Source of the DNA: Flavobacterium sp. UBA6721
GTDB lineage: Bacteria > Bacteroidota > Bacteroidia > Flavobacteriales > Flavobacteriaceae
Assembly: GCA_002454195.1 (NCBI GenBank)
Contig: DKIJ01000013.1
Location: 1 to 64,000 of the forward strand
Direction: 5' to 3'
Length of the DNA: 64,000 nucleotides
Shown here: in pieces, positions 39,446-50,700 of the stretch
How positions within the stretch are numbered: the stretch's first letter is position 1
How the letters are laid out: every line of letters starts with the position of its first letter
Program-made: the position numbers and the translations under genes
Notes under the pieces: model-generated
What the model saw: only the letters and a program-made list of their open reading frames with translations
Database searches by the model: none
What the model was told of the DNA's origin: nothing

Positions 39446-40191
39446 TGGATCAAATAAATGTTCTCATCATAGAAGACACCCCAGCTCAAAGCGATGCTTT
39501 ATCTAAAGTATTAGTAGCTAACAATTATAATGTGATAGGCATTGCCCCTACTTACACTGAAGCTTTAGATTTATTTTATAAAAACACTATTGATATCATT
39601 ATAATTGATGTGTTTCTGGATGGCAAACCAGAAGGGATAACCTTTGCAGAAACCATTAATATCATTCCAAATGCGGCTAAACCTTTTGTTTTTTTAACCA
39701 GTTCACAAGACCGCCAAATTTTTGAAAGAGCTAAATTAACCAAACCATTTAGTTTCTTAATGAAGCCTTTCAATGAACTTGAAATCCTATATGCAATAGA
39801 AATGGCTGTTGAAAAATTCTATGCCCAACCTAATATTTTTTTGAGTGAAGAACAAGACACTGTAATTAGCCAAGAATATCTCTTTATAAAAAAGAAAAAA
39901 TCATTAAAAAAAGTGGCTCTAACCGATATCTTATATATCGAGGTCGAAAATCGCTATTGCAATATTATTACCGAAAAAGAAAAATTTGTAATTCAGATTT
40001 CTCTAACTAAAATATTAGAACTACTAGACAAAAACAAATTTATCCAAACCCACCGAAATTTCATCATCAATATCGATAAAATAGAAGAAATTATACTAGC
40101 CGATAATCTTATTATAGTAAAAGGAAATCATAAAATAAATTTGAGTGACACCTACAAAGATTTCTTGAAAAAGATGAATATCATATCTTAA
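39445..40191 (+). CDS. LytTR-family response regulator
   Basis: 248 residues. Receiver domain with the acidic pair in IIEDTPAQSD, phospho-acceptor Asp 55 in IIIIDVFLDG and Lys in FLMKPFNE. A LytTR DNA-binding domain occupies about residues 145-245 (LTDILYIEVENRYC, FIQTHRNFIINIDKI). It binds direct repeats in target promoters; targets unknown. It overlaps the kinase gene by one base. Confidence 0.94.
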   Translation: MDQINVLIIEDTPAQSDALSKVLVANNYNVIGIAPTYTEALDLFYKNTIDIIIIDVFLDGKPEGITFAETINIIPNAAKPFVFLTSSQDRQIFERAKLTKPFSFLMKPFNELEILYAIEMAVEKFYAQPNIFLSEEQDTVISQEYLFIKKKKSLKKVALTDILYIEVENRYCNIITEKEKFVIQISLTKILELLDKNKFIQTHRNFIINIDKIEEIILADNLIIVKGNHKINLSDTYKDFLKKMNIIS

Positions 40192-40304
40192 AAAAAAACA
40201 ACTACTCATAAAAGTCAATTCATGACATAAAAATACCCACTCATAACAATTTTTAAAATTCAGGTATTCAATTCAATTAGTTTTATCAAAAATAAAACGT
40301 CAAG

Positions 40305-40538
40305 ATGAAAAAAATACTCCAATTACTGAATAGAAAATTAAAAAATAATCCTTGGGTAGGAATCTTTTTTTCTTTAACCATAATCATCCTTTGCTTGTTC
40401 TTAATGCTAAATGACATGGGAGATTATGATAAAATAAAATTCATTTATATTTTAGGCCTATTGATACTAATTAAATTCGCCAAAAATCTAATTGACAAAA
40501 TAATCAACACGGATGACGAAGATAACCTATACAACTAA
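40305..40538 (+). CDS. Small two-span membrane protein
   Basis: 77 residues with two hydrophobic helices (about 18-36 and 47-62, WVGIFFSLTIIILCLFLML and FIYILGLLILI). The start is Lys-rich and the tail acidic (TDDEDNLYN). No family recognised. It follows the LytTR gene by 113 bases on the same strand and precedes the sigma factor leader. Confidence 0.6.
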   Translation: MKKILQLLNRKLKNNPWVGIFFSLTIIILCLFLMLNDMGDYDKIKFIYILGLLILIKFAKNLIDKIINTDDEDNLYN

Positions 40539-40742
40539 TTTTAAAGAAAAACTATAGCTCCTGATAGTAAACGTTTGAAAACAAGGAATTAAAACTGTAC
40601 TATTATGGCTATAGGATTTTCATTTAATTATTATAGGACCAATATTTCATTTTTTTAAAAATTTTAATGTAATTTTTGTAACAAATTCACAACTCCTTAC
40701 GTATAAGTATTTGTACATATTAAAATTTGAGGAGACAATAAC

Positions 40743-41606
40743 ATGAGACAACTTAAAATTACCAAGCAGGTTACTAATCGTGAAACCGCATCATTAGACA
40801 AATATTTACAAGAAATAGGTAAAGTTGATCTTATTACTGCTGACGAAGAAGTAGAATTAGCGCAACGAATCAAAGCTGGAGATCAAAGAGCTCTTGAAAA
40901 ATTAACTAAAGCGAATTTACGTTTCGTGGTTTCAGTAGCCAAACAATACCAAAACCAAGGTTTAACACTTCCTGATTTGATTAATGAAGGAAATTTAGGT
41001 TTGATTAAAGCGGCTCAACGTTTTGACGAAACTCGTGGTTTTAAATTCATTTCGTATGCGGTTTGGTGGATTCGTCAGTCTATTTTACAAGCTTTAGCTG
41101 AACAATCTCGTATTGTACGTTTGCCTTTAAATAAAATTGGTTCTATCAATAAAATCAACAAAATGTATGCTTTATTAGAGCAATCTAATGAGCGTCCGCC
41201 TTCTGCTGAAGAAATTGCAAAAGAACTGGATATGACTGTAAATGACGTAAAAGAGTCTATGAAAAACTCCGGCCGTCACTTATCAATGGATGCACCTCTT
41301 GTTGAAGGAGAAGATTCTAACCTTTATGATGTATTGCGCTCTGGTGAATCTCCAAATCCTGATAGAGAATTAATTCACGAATCATTGCGTACCGAAATCG
41401 AGCGTTCTTTAGAAACATTAACACCTCGTGAGGCAGATGTAGTTCGTTTATACTTTGGACTTGGTGATCAACACCCAATGACTTTAGAAGAAATTGGCGA
41501 AACTTTTGACCTAACACGCGAACGTGTACGCCAAATTAAAGAAAAAGCTATCCGCAGATTAAAACACACTTCTAGAAGTAAAATCTTAAAAACATACTTA
41601 GGTTAA
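40743..41606 (+). CDS. rpoD: Primary sigma factor (RpoD/SigA type, short form)
   Basis: 287 residues. It begins in region 1.2 ([17 protein letters not shown]) and lacks region 1.1, as usual for Bacteroidota. Region 2 contains [17 protein letters not shown] and [20 protein letters not shown] followed by WWIRQSI. Region 3 is [11 protein letters not shown], and region 4 has [13 protein letters not shown] and the [22 protein letters not shown]. This factor is expected to recognise the TTG/TAnnTTTG promoters seen in the window. The leader of about 200 bases is AT-rich. Strong terminator follows. Confidence 0.96.
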   Translation: MRQLKITKQVTNRETASLDKYLQEIGKVDLITADEEVELAQRIKAGDQRALEKLTKANLRFVVSVAKQYQNQGLTLPDLINEGNLGLIKAAQRFDETRGFKFISYAVWWIRQSILQALAEQSRIVRLPLNKIGSINKINKMYALLEQSNERPPSAEEIAKELDMTVNDVKESMKNSGRHLSMDAPLVEGEDSNLYDVLRSGESPNPDRELIHESLRTEIERSLETLTPREADVVRLYFGLGDQHPMTLEEIGETFDLTRERVRQIKEKAIRRLKHTSRSKILKTYLG

Positions 41607-41620
41607 TCCTTTTAAACACC

Positions 41621-41650
41621 AAAAACTCCGGCAAAAACCGGAGTTTTTTT
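41621..41650 (+). terminator. Terminator after rpoD
   Basis: Perfect stem AAAAACTCCGG / CCGGAGTTTTT with a short loop and T tail. Confidence 0.88.
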
Positions 41651-41703
41651 ATACAATCCAACAAAGCCAATCAAATGGTTCTATAAAAAGAAATTTGATT
41701 TTG

Positions 41704-41711
41704 TACCTTTG
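41704..41711 (+). promoter_or_regulatory. -7 promoter box of rpe
   Basis: TACCTTTG matches TAnnTTTG, 27 bases before the rpe ATG. No clear TTG was found at the right spacing. The box marks the ATG at 41739 rather than the in-frame TTG at 41709 as the start. Confidence 0.6.
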
Positions 41712-41738
41712 CAAAAAAACAAACACAACACAACTAAA

Positions 41739-42401
41739 ATGAAAAACACACTTATTGCTCCATCAGTATTAGCCGCTGATTTTGCTAATCTACAACGCGA
41801 TATCGAAATGATTAATGCTAGTGAGGCTGACTGGTTTCACATTGACATCATGGACGGCGTTTTTGTTCCAAATATTTCTTTTGGAATGCCCGTTTTGGAA
41901 GCCATCAAAAGACACGCTACAAAAACTATCGATGTACATTTGATGATTGTCGATCCAGACCGATACATTACAACTTTCAAAAAACTAGGTGCTAATGTAC
42001 TTACAGTCCACCTTGAAGCATGCACTCACCTACACAGAACCCTACAAGCTATCAAAGCCGAAGGGATGAAAGCCGGAGTTGCTCTAAATCCACATACTAA
42101 TGTTGACTTACTAGAAGACGTTATCAATGATATTGACCTGGTTTGCATCATGAGTGTGAATCCTGGTTTTGGAGGACAATCTTTCATTGAAAACACTTAC
42201 GATAAAATCAGAAAACTGAAAGCTTTAATCAACAAAAAAGGAGCTTCAACCCTTATCGAAATTGACGGTGGAGTTACTAATAAAAATGCCGCTCAACTGG
42301 TAGAAGCCGGAGCTGATGTCCTGGTAGCCGGAAGTTATGTTTTTGGCGCTGCTGATCCAATTGCAACCGTAGCCGATTTAAAGAAAATCACTTCACTATA
42401 A
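41739..42401 (+). CDS. rpe: Ribulose-phosphate 3-epimerase
   Basis: 220 residues, full TIM-barrel length. Motifs: IAPSVLAADFANL, WFHIDIMDGVFVPNISFG (catalytic Asp, metal ligands), DVHLMI, SVNPGFGGQSF and the final EIDGGV. It interconverts ribulose-5-phosphate and xylulose-5-phosphate in the pentose phosphate pathway. The last third (from about codon 126) has a second, diverged copy at 54512-54802, 12.4 kb away on the same strand. The copy is most similar at the start of the shared segment. Its own terminator carries AAGTCCC, as does that of the partial copy. Confidence 0.96.
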   Translation: MKNTLIAPSVLAADFANLQRDIEMINASEADWFHIDIMDGVFVPNISFGMPVLEAIKRHATKTIDVHLMIVDPDRYITTFKKLGANVLTVHLEACTHLHRTLQAIKAEGMKAGVALNPHTNVDLLEDVINDIDLVCIMSVNPGFGGQSFIENTYDKIRKLKALINKKGASTLIEIDGGVTNKNAAQLVEAGADVLVAGSYVFGAADPIATVADLKKITSL

Positions 42402-42410
42402 AAAGTAAAA

Positions 42411-42442
42411 AAGTCCCGTTCAACACCAATGATCGGGACTTT
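42411..42442 (+). terminator. Terminator of intact rpe
   Basis: Stem AAGTCCCG / CGGGACTT with a 16-base loop and following T-rich stretch. The AAGTCCC stem base is shared with the terminator behind the rpe fragment at 54805. From here to 42632 no gene or further element was recognised. Confidence 0.75.
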
Positions 42443-42632
42443 ACTATTTCCCAACAAAGTCATTTAAGCAATCCTGCTACCCCACTATATCGTTCAATAA
42501 TCGATAAAATGACTTTTAGAGAAAACCTCTCATTGTTGATTATTTATCATTTCCCTTTTTTAAACCTGAATATTAAGGATTTGACATGGATGCTTAAAAC
42601 AATATCAGCTGTTTATTGCCCAAAAAAGACTT

Positions 42633-43745
42633 TTAATAAATATTCATGTTTACAAAATCACTAACGGAAATTCCTATAAATTTTTTGAAATTTTTAGAAA
42701 AGGTAAATCGTGAGTTAAACAAACATTTTTCTCCTAAAGAAGCTACTGTATAACTCTTCAGATAACCATCTTTAATAAGCAATAATGCATAATTAATTTT
42801 AACCAAATTACTAAAGTCATTGATAGAATAATGACAATAATATTTGAATACTAAATCCAAGTGACTTTTAGGTATTTTTAATTCCTGGGCTATTGTTTTT
42901 GTGGTTAAAGTCGTCTTAGAAATTATCGGAATTGATTTCTCTAATGCTTGTATATCCAAAATAAGAGAGTCAATCTTGTTTAAAATAGCGTTATAAAGTA
43001 TCTTGTCCTTGTCTTCTATCTCTTTCAGAGGCTTGTTATTCCATATTAACAGCTCTTGTGGTCCGTTTTTTTGCAGGCTTTTCAATAAATTAAGTTCTCC
43101 AAATATAAGTACCGGATTTTTAAACATATAGACAAGAATCACAAACCAAAGTAAAGAAGAATACCGATAAAATTCACTTAAAATAATTTTATAGTACAAA
43201 TCACTAAACAAAAAGCAATTGGAATAAATAATTAATAAAAAAGATACAGCAAGCATTAATAACAACCAAGTCTTTATTGTTTGACTACTCATTTTACCTA
43301 GCATGGATTGATTTTTCCTGTAAAAAAACTCCCTTACTTTACTTAATATGAATATAAAATAAACAATAGAATACAAGAGATAGAAAAAACTAAAAAGTCT
43401 GTAATTAACATACCAAAAATTGATTACTATGAATACCGTTGGCAAGATAAAATGCAACAACTCTTTTTTGAAACTACTGGTACTATTAATAAGTCTGCTA
43501 AAAAATAAATAATAAACCATAAGGACATAAAAAACGAGTATTGGTTTTATTTTCAATGGACTAAAAATAATTTCTGTGAATCCCAACGCTTCAATCGAAT
43601 AAAGAAACCGCTGTAATCCAACTACCATCAAAATAACAATTAGATACCCATTTGTTCTCCGATCTGGATTTGAATTAAGAAACATTAACAGCACTACAAA
43701 GAGGCACAAAAAACCAACAAGTAAAGATAGTACGTTTAAAAACAT
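42633..43745 (-). CDS. Membrane-anchored AraC-type transcriptional regulator
   Basis: 370 residues. Residues 1-210 hold six to seven hydrophobic segments (for example VLSLLVGFLCLFVVLLMFL, WLLLMLAVSFLLIIYS). Residues 275-368 form an AraC-type double HTH (TKTIAQELKIPKSHLDLVF; then VASLGEKCLFNSRFTFSKNF). This layout, 7-TM sensor plus AraC output, is known in Bacteroidota. It is transcribed away from the plus-strand collar/giant-protein genes, 110 bases apart, and is the natural candidate for their regulator. That link is inferred. Confidence 0.82.
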   Translation of the reverse strand: MFLNVLSLLVGFLCLFVVLLMFLNSNPDRRTNGYLIVILMVVGLQRFLYSIEALGFTEIIFSPLKIKPILVFYVLMVYYLFFSRLINSTSSFKKELLHFILPTVFIVINFWYVNYRLFSFFYLLYSIVYFIFILSKVREFFYRKNQSMLGKMSSQTIKTWLLLMLAVSFLLIIYSNCFLFSDLYYKIILSEFYRYSSLLWFVILVYMFKNPVLIFGELNLLKSLQKNGPQELLIWNNKPLKEIEDKDKILYNAILNKIDSLILDIQALEKSIPIISKTTLTTKTIAQELKIPKSHLDLVFKYYCHYSINDFSNLVKINYALLLIKDGYLKSYTVASLGEKCLFNSRFTFSKNFKKFIGISVSDFVNMNIY

Positions 43746-43854
43746 GTGTCAAATAGTCAAAATTTGTCACAAATATAGCATTTCTGGTTTATCTGTATTG
43801 TTTTATTAATTGCTAATGAAGTAATTTGCTAGCAATTAATAAAATCTATTTGCT

Positions 43855-44745
43855 ATGAAAAAATTTTACGCAATCCTTTCTGTTTTTGTTTTACTTCTTA
43901 TCAGCACAACTGTTAATGCCCAGAGTAATGTTACCTCTTCAGGTATTTCCATTCAGGGAATTGCCCGTGACGAAAACAATGGCGCTTTAGCCAATATTGA
44001 CCAACTTGGGCTTTCTTTTACCATTTACTATTTAGGCAGCTCCAACAATGAGATAAATATTCTAAACAAAACAGACAATGTAAAAACCGATAATTTTGGA
44101 GTATTCTCTTATGTGATGGTTATAGACCAAAACCAATTCAACATGATCAGTACAAAATCTGCCTATTTGAAAGTAACGTCAGGGAGTGTGGTTTTTTCCA
44201 ATGAAAAATTACAGGCAGTACCTTATGCCTTTCATGCACAAAATGGAGTACCCACCGGATCGATTATGCCATTCATAGGAACCGTAGCACCAAACGGTTG
44301 GTTGTTATGTGACGGAAGTACATTTGTTACAGATGACTATACCGCAAATTTAAAAGCATTATTGGGTAGCAATACCACTCCCAACCTGAAAGGAATGTTC
44401 TTGCGTGGCACAGGAACCGCAGCAACAGGAAAAATTGGTCCTGGCTTAAAAGAGGTTCAACAAGACGACGTAATAGCGCACCTTCATGGTGTGAATATCC
44501 CCACCACGAGCAATGGTTCCCATTCGCATAATACAACTTTTTATAATGATGATTGGAATGGAACTGGAGGTGGTGATAGAAGTTTAGAAAATGATGCTTC
44601 TAATAATTCTGCTAACGCTCATAACGTTCCTACTGATACAGCAGCAAACCATACCCATAACGTCGTAGGAAACACGGCTAATAATGGAGCCGCAACAGAA
44701 ACACGACCAATCAATTATGGTGTAAATTACATCATCAAAATATAA
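43855..44745 (+). CDS. Secreted phage-tail-collar domain protein
   Basis: 296 residues with a signal peptide (FYAILSVFVLLLISTTVNAQS). A beta-rich N-terminal region (25-130) is followed by a tail-collar/microcystin-dependent-protein motif, GSIMPFIGTVAPNGWLLCDG (about residues 140-159), then LKGMFLRGTG and a His-rich stretch with repeated SHSHN/NHTHN motifs. Phage collar domains form fibre tips and receptor contacts. No other phage gene is near, so a cell-surface or released adhesive fibre is more likely. No T9SS sorting domain. It lies 54 bases before the giant gene. Confidence 0.82.
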   Translation: MKKFYAILSVFVLLLISTTVNAQSNVTSSGISIQGIARDENNGALANIDQLGLSFTIYYLGSSNNEINILNKTDNVKTDNFGVFSYVMVIDQNQFNMISTKSAYLKVTSGSVVFSNEKLQAVPYAFHAQNGVPTGSIMPFIGTVAPNGWLLCDGSTFVTDDYTANLKALLGSNTTPNLKGMFLRGTGTAATGKIGPGLKEVQQDDVIAHLHGVNIPTTSNGSHSHNTTFYNDDWNGTGGGDRSLENDASNNSANAHNVPTDTAANHTHNVVGNTANNGAATETRPINYGVNYIIKI

Positions 44746-44799
44746 TTGAGATTCGTTTTCCTCTACTATTACTTATCCTATTAACAAAACTCTACTACA

Positions 44800-47700
44800 A
44801 TGAAACATATTCTTGTATTGTGGCTCACACTATTCAGTTTTTGCTCCCTAATTGCTCAAGAAAGTCTGGGTGTAAAATCGGTGATTAGTGCTGGGTCTTC
44901 CCAAAAAGATAATCTGAATCTTACCCTGACAACTAATGTTGGCGGAGTGAGCAAGACACTTACAGTGGGAAGCGTAAGCATTCAAACTGGTTTGCCTTAT
45001 ATGGGTATAATTGATAAACCATTTACCAATAATCCCTCTCCTCAAAACTACATCAAAGATTTAGGTTTCCCTTGGGGTATTCGGTACCGATACAACACTT
45101 TTTCCGAGGATGCTTTCACGGTATCCAAAGGGTATTACAGCGACAGAATTGAAATCAACTGGGACATAAAAATGAACCGGGAAAAAATCATCAGTTTATC
45201 AGTGTATCGTACAGAAGATATCAATGGAGTCAGTCCATATTGGGGAACAGCGTTAAAAACACTCCCTTCTGATGCGGGAACATTTGTAGACACCAATGTT
45301 GAGGGAGGAAAATTATATCGATACAAAATAGCGGCAAAAGGAGTTGAAGCCGACGGCGTAGAAATACTCTATTCTACCTACATCACGGGTATAGGATATA
45401 GAAATCCTACTGGGGTAATTACAGGAAATATAAGCTACACAGGAGGAAATCCAGTAAGAGATGTCATGATTGTTGCCAACCCAACAGGAAGTACACTACG
45501 CTTTGGCAGTTCATTATTAGTGTCTAAAAACAGTTACATTACAGTTCCTTATTTGAATAAAAAGTTAAAAGATGCCATCACTATACAAACCTGGGTTAAA
45601 CCCGAAAGTGCATTCAATGATGATGCATTAATTTTGTACAGTTTGGCAAGTGACAACAACGAAACTTTGAATTTCAAGATTAAAATGAACAATAATGTAT
45701 TGACAGCATCATTGGGAACGCATACTATTACTTTGAGTGATTATATCCCAAGTGGTGAAATAGACAATAAAGGAGATGATGTATTAGTACCTATCACTGA
45801 CATAAACACCTCATTTACCCACTTCAGTGCCGTAATAAAAGACAATACAGTTCCTGAGATTTACATCAATGGTCGATTAATTTCGAAGGATTATGTGGTC
45901 AAAATGAATGCCATTTTAGACCAAAACACAACAACGGCATCATCAACAGTTACTTTTACAAGCAGCAATACACCCGTTAGATTAAATACCTCAGCAGATG
46001 GAATAAACCAATCTTGGACAAGTTTTACTATGGGAGGAGGCAAAACAGCCTATCTGGACGAATTCAGGGTATGGGAAACTGCGTTGATTCCTTCTCAAAT
46101 TCTTAGGGATTACCGTCGATATCTTGATGGAAATGAACCCTATCTGAATACGTATATCAGAGCTAATGAAAAAACGGGAGACTATGCCTATGACCTGGCA
46201 CATACCGGTTTTGATTTTCATGGCAATGATGCCAAATTGAGTCATTCATCAGTAGTAGCCACTTGGGCTAATAGCGACACTAACAGCAATAACATACCCA
46301 CTAACAGCCAATTGGGCGTTATGGGCGTGTCGGATGAATATGGAAATTATGTGATATCAGCCATACCTTACAGTGGCAATGGAACTTCATTTACCATAGT
46401 TCCTTCATTGGGAAAGCATGAATTCAATCCGAATCAAGAATTAGCCTATTTGGGTGCGAGCTCTTCAGTCATTAATAATGTGGACTTTGTCGATAAATCT
46501 TCGTTTGCATTCAAAGGTCTTGTAGTATATGATAGCAGAGGTGTTTTTCCTCCTACTCCGGAAGCCCCGATAACCGGTGACATCAAAGACAATGAAGCTT
46601 ATAATGCCTATATTAAAGACAACCTGAAATATCAAAAAGGGGAATATTGGGCTGAAAAAGATGCCAACGACAAGATTACACAACTCATTCGATACGCACC
46701 AATTCCAGTACCAGGTGCCTATGTATATATTGACAATATTCAGGCCATTGATGCCAACAATGTCCCGATACAAACGGATATCAACGGACGATTTACCATA
46801 GAAGTCCCGATAGGCAACCACGCCATAAGTGTAAGTAAAAGCGGGCATACGTTTGATTTTGATGGGCGATTTCCTGCCAAAACGAGCTCTGTAATAAATG
46901 GAGAAACCTTTTACACCAACACCTATAAAGACTTTTTTGAAGACAATGACGAGCCCGTTACCTTTATTGACAACACTAAAGTCATTGTGATAGGCCGAGT
47001 GGTTGGTGGAAAAGTAGAATCTGACAAGACAATTGGTTTTGGATACGATGGAACAAAGACATACAGCTACAAAGATTCCGAAGGTGTTGATAGACAGACG
47101 GTTTATACCTCTATCAATAATATAGGAAAAGCTCAATTAACATTAGGATACCTACCTGCTGGAGCAACCAGTATCACTCCAGAATACAAGACAAGTTTCA
47201 TTACCAATAACGAAACGGGAGAATTTCGTGTTAGCTTATTACCCCTAAGTTACACACTGCCCCAAAATGATTTGACATTTAAAAGTGGTAAAAATCCAGA
47301 CAACACACCACTCCTAGACGCCGATATGTCAATCAATTTTACAACCATAAAAGCGTTACAATACCCAAGCTTTGTCCAAGGTACTACAACCATAACAGGA
47401 GAACCGTACCAAGAGATACTGAAATTTACGCATATAGCGCCCCCAGAACATACCGTATTAAGCCAAACTAGTGATTCCAGCATAACTGCTGATGGCATTA
47501 CATACACGATTTCACCCAATCAGAACCCGCCCATTTACAGTCAATTTGGTGAATACAAAATAGAAATCCAAAGCCTGGAAAGGTATTTCAATTACGACAC
47601 CAGTTTAACTGCACCGGTGGTTAGCAGTGTACCTGTCGAAGGAGGCTCCTTGATTACTACCAATAATTTAGCATTGGAAAACAGTGAAAAGATTGAGGTT

Positions 47701-50700
47701 TCCGCAACAGATCCAAGCCTATTGACCTATAGCTTCAAAGGGGGCACACCCAACACCGATGCCACTACGGGCTTTAAAAGAACCATCGATTTAAAATTTA
47801 GATCCAATGGGATTGATTATCCATTGACAAATTATCATACGGAAGGAATCGTCTTGGGAGGTGAAGCCGACGGTACCCAAACTTTTGTGACGGCTGGCCC
47901 AGAGATACCCGATTTTGTATTGAGAGATCCACCAGGGTCAGGCAGTTCGGCCACTATAGAAAAAGGTTCTTCTTTTAGCTTTTCAAAAGAAAATTCATCC
48001 AGTACAAATAATGGCAACGATACAAACACGACCGTTTCACTTGGATTCACTTTAAGCACTGGTGGTGGACTGGCAGGACCTGTCATGGAATCCGAAACCA
48101 CGGCCGATACTTCTACAGGAATCACTATGGAGCAATCTTCTTCCAATGGAAAAAGTATTACCAATACCTATACCTTCAATCAAACGATTTCCACTAGCAG
48201 TGATCCAGGCTGGGTTGGTAGTGATGCCGATTTATATATAGGAACTTCGGCCAATCAATTTTATGGAACTTATAATGAATTGGTTGCCTCAAGCAACTCT
48301 GATAATTCAACTCCTATTAATGTGATTAATGGCTCTGGAGCGGCTATGGTATTGCATCCAAAAATTAACAAAGCATTGTATTTCAATGAATCTCCAGAAA
48401 AAACATTATTTATCTATTCGCAGTACAATATTTTAAATGATATCATTCCAAAATATATAGACATCATCCAACAGATTGATGCAGGAACGCTTGTTGAAAA
48501 CCAAAATGGAGTTCTTACAAGAGATGCTTATACCTCATCGATAAACCTTTGGAGAAAAATAATACTTAACAATGAATTGGCAAAATACCAAGCACTTAAC
48601 GACAAGGATGCACTTAAAACATCCTTAAATGATATAATTGAGAGTTTAAAAGATCCTCAAACCAATAAACTTTCCGAATATGGGGAACAACTCAAGAAGA
48701 TGTTGAATGATACTTTTTATGAAAACATTTCTTTGGATGCTGGAGTAGGTGATTTCACCAAAGGCTTTGGTGTAGATCGCCTAACCGCCACTACCCTTAC
48801 TTATGAATTACAAATTGATGCTTCAGTCGCTGTAGCTGTTGGATCTTCATTCAACGATACTGGTTTTGCCATGGAGACGACCACAAACAGCGGAGCTGGA
48901 TCTGGAAGTTCTTCTGAAGATAGCGGTGATGAATCCACAAACATAAGTTATACGCTCAACGATAGTGATGCGAATAATTTGTTAAGTGTAGATGTAATTA
49001 ATGCTTTTGATGGAAACGGTCCTATCTTTATTACCAAAGGTGGAGAAACGTCTTGTCCTTACGAAGGTGGAGAACTTTCCCATTTTTACAACCCAACGCA
49101 TACCAACGTAACAAAACCCGAACAGGATATCGTAGATTTAGAGGAGTCTGAACGCATACCGCTATCAACAGCAACAATGGCTCTGGAAAAACCAGAAATT
49201 ACAGTTACAGATGCAGATGTATCCGGTATTTTTGAAGGCCGCAATGCCGAATTCGTACTACAATTAAGAAACACTAGCACTATTAATAAAGACGCCACTT
49301 TTCTTCTTGTAGTAGATCAAACGACCAATCCGGATAATGCAGAAATCAACATTGAACCCAATGGAACTTTAATAAATATTCCTGCAGGGAAAACGGTGTT
49401 CTACACGATGACTCTCAAAAAAGTAAAACAAGACCAGTTTGACTATAATAACATACGTGTAATGCTTACCTCCACTTGTGATGGAAATGTAGCCGATGAA
49501 GTACTCGTGTCGGCAAACTTCGTACCTGCTTGTTCACCTGTAACCATAATGGCTCCAACCAACAACTGGTTATTGAACAGGAATAGCGCATTTGAAGGCA
49601 CAACAACTAAGCCAGTGAATATTAAATTGGGAGATTACAATACCAGTTTTGCCAGTTTTCAAAAAATCAATTTAGAATACCGATTAAAAGGTACACCCAA
49701 TTGGACTGGATTAAGAACCTATTATAAAAATCAAGCTGATTATACGACTGCTTTCAATGGAGGAGACCAAAATGTAGAACTTATTGTAGGTGATCAATTA
49801 AATTATGCTTGGGATATTGCCGCACTGGGGCTGGCTAACGGAACATACGAACTTCGTGCCCGCACGAGTTGTTATAACCAAACTGCTTATGAATCGGAAA
49901 TCATAGAAGGAAGTGTTGATCTTACAGCTCCTGTAGTATTTGGTACACCAACACCAAAAAATGGCATATTAAGCCTTGGTGAGGATATTACTTTACGTTT
50001 CAACGAGCCTGTCAAAACTAATGGTACTGTAACTAAATTTGAATTTTTGGTACAGAAAAACCAATTGCCTGTAGAACACGGAGTATCGTTGGCTTTTAAT
50101 GGTTCGTCCAATACGGCCACGATAAACAAACCTGCTATTGCCACTGGAGATTTTAGTATCGAATTCTGGCTTAAAAACTCAAGTCCGACCGGAACCTCCA
50201 CCCTATTAAGCCAAAACAATGGAATTAAAATAGAATTGATAGACTCCGATTTAAAATATACCATTGGAAGTCAAAATATTAGTGCAACAATTGCAAAAGA
50301 CGGCACATTCAATCATTATGCGCTCTCATACAATGCTGTTGCCAATAAATTGAGTTTAATTGAAAACGACAAAGAAATTAAAACAGTCACGCTTAGTACA
50401 AAATTACAATTCACCAATGATAATCCAGTAGTATTAGGAGGAAACACTTTCAAAGGAAACCTCCACGATCTGCGATTTTGGAAACGAAATATAACCCGGG
50501 AAGATGCGGTAGCCAATATGAACACTGCATTGAATGGTAACGAAACAGGTCTTTTAGGATACTGGCCAATAAATGAAGGAAACGGAGTCGTAGCCAATGA
50601 TTTGGCTCGATTCAAAACTCTTGTCATAAGCAACGCCAATTGGGATATAAATCCGAAAGGATCAGCTTATGCGTTTGATGGCAGCAATTATTTGAATTTT

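Noticed and set aside
43855..44745. Prophage remnant, because of the tail-collar motif
   Set aside because: The protein has a signal peptide, and no capsid, portal, terminase, lysis or integrase gene lies nearby.
46465..47136. Long minus-strand open frame of 223 codons inside the giant gene
   Set aside because: It is a shadow of the plus-strand frame; its translation has no domain, signal or family character, and the plus frame has clear domains.
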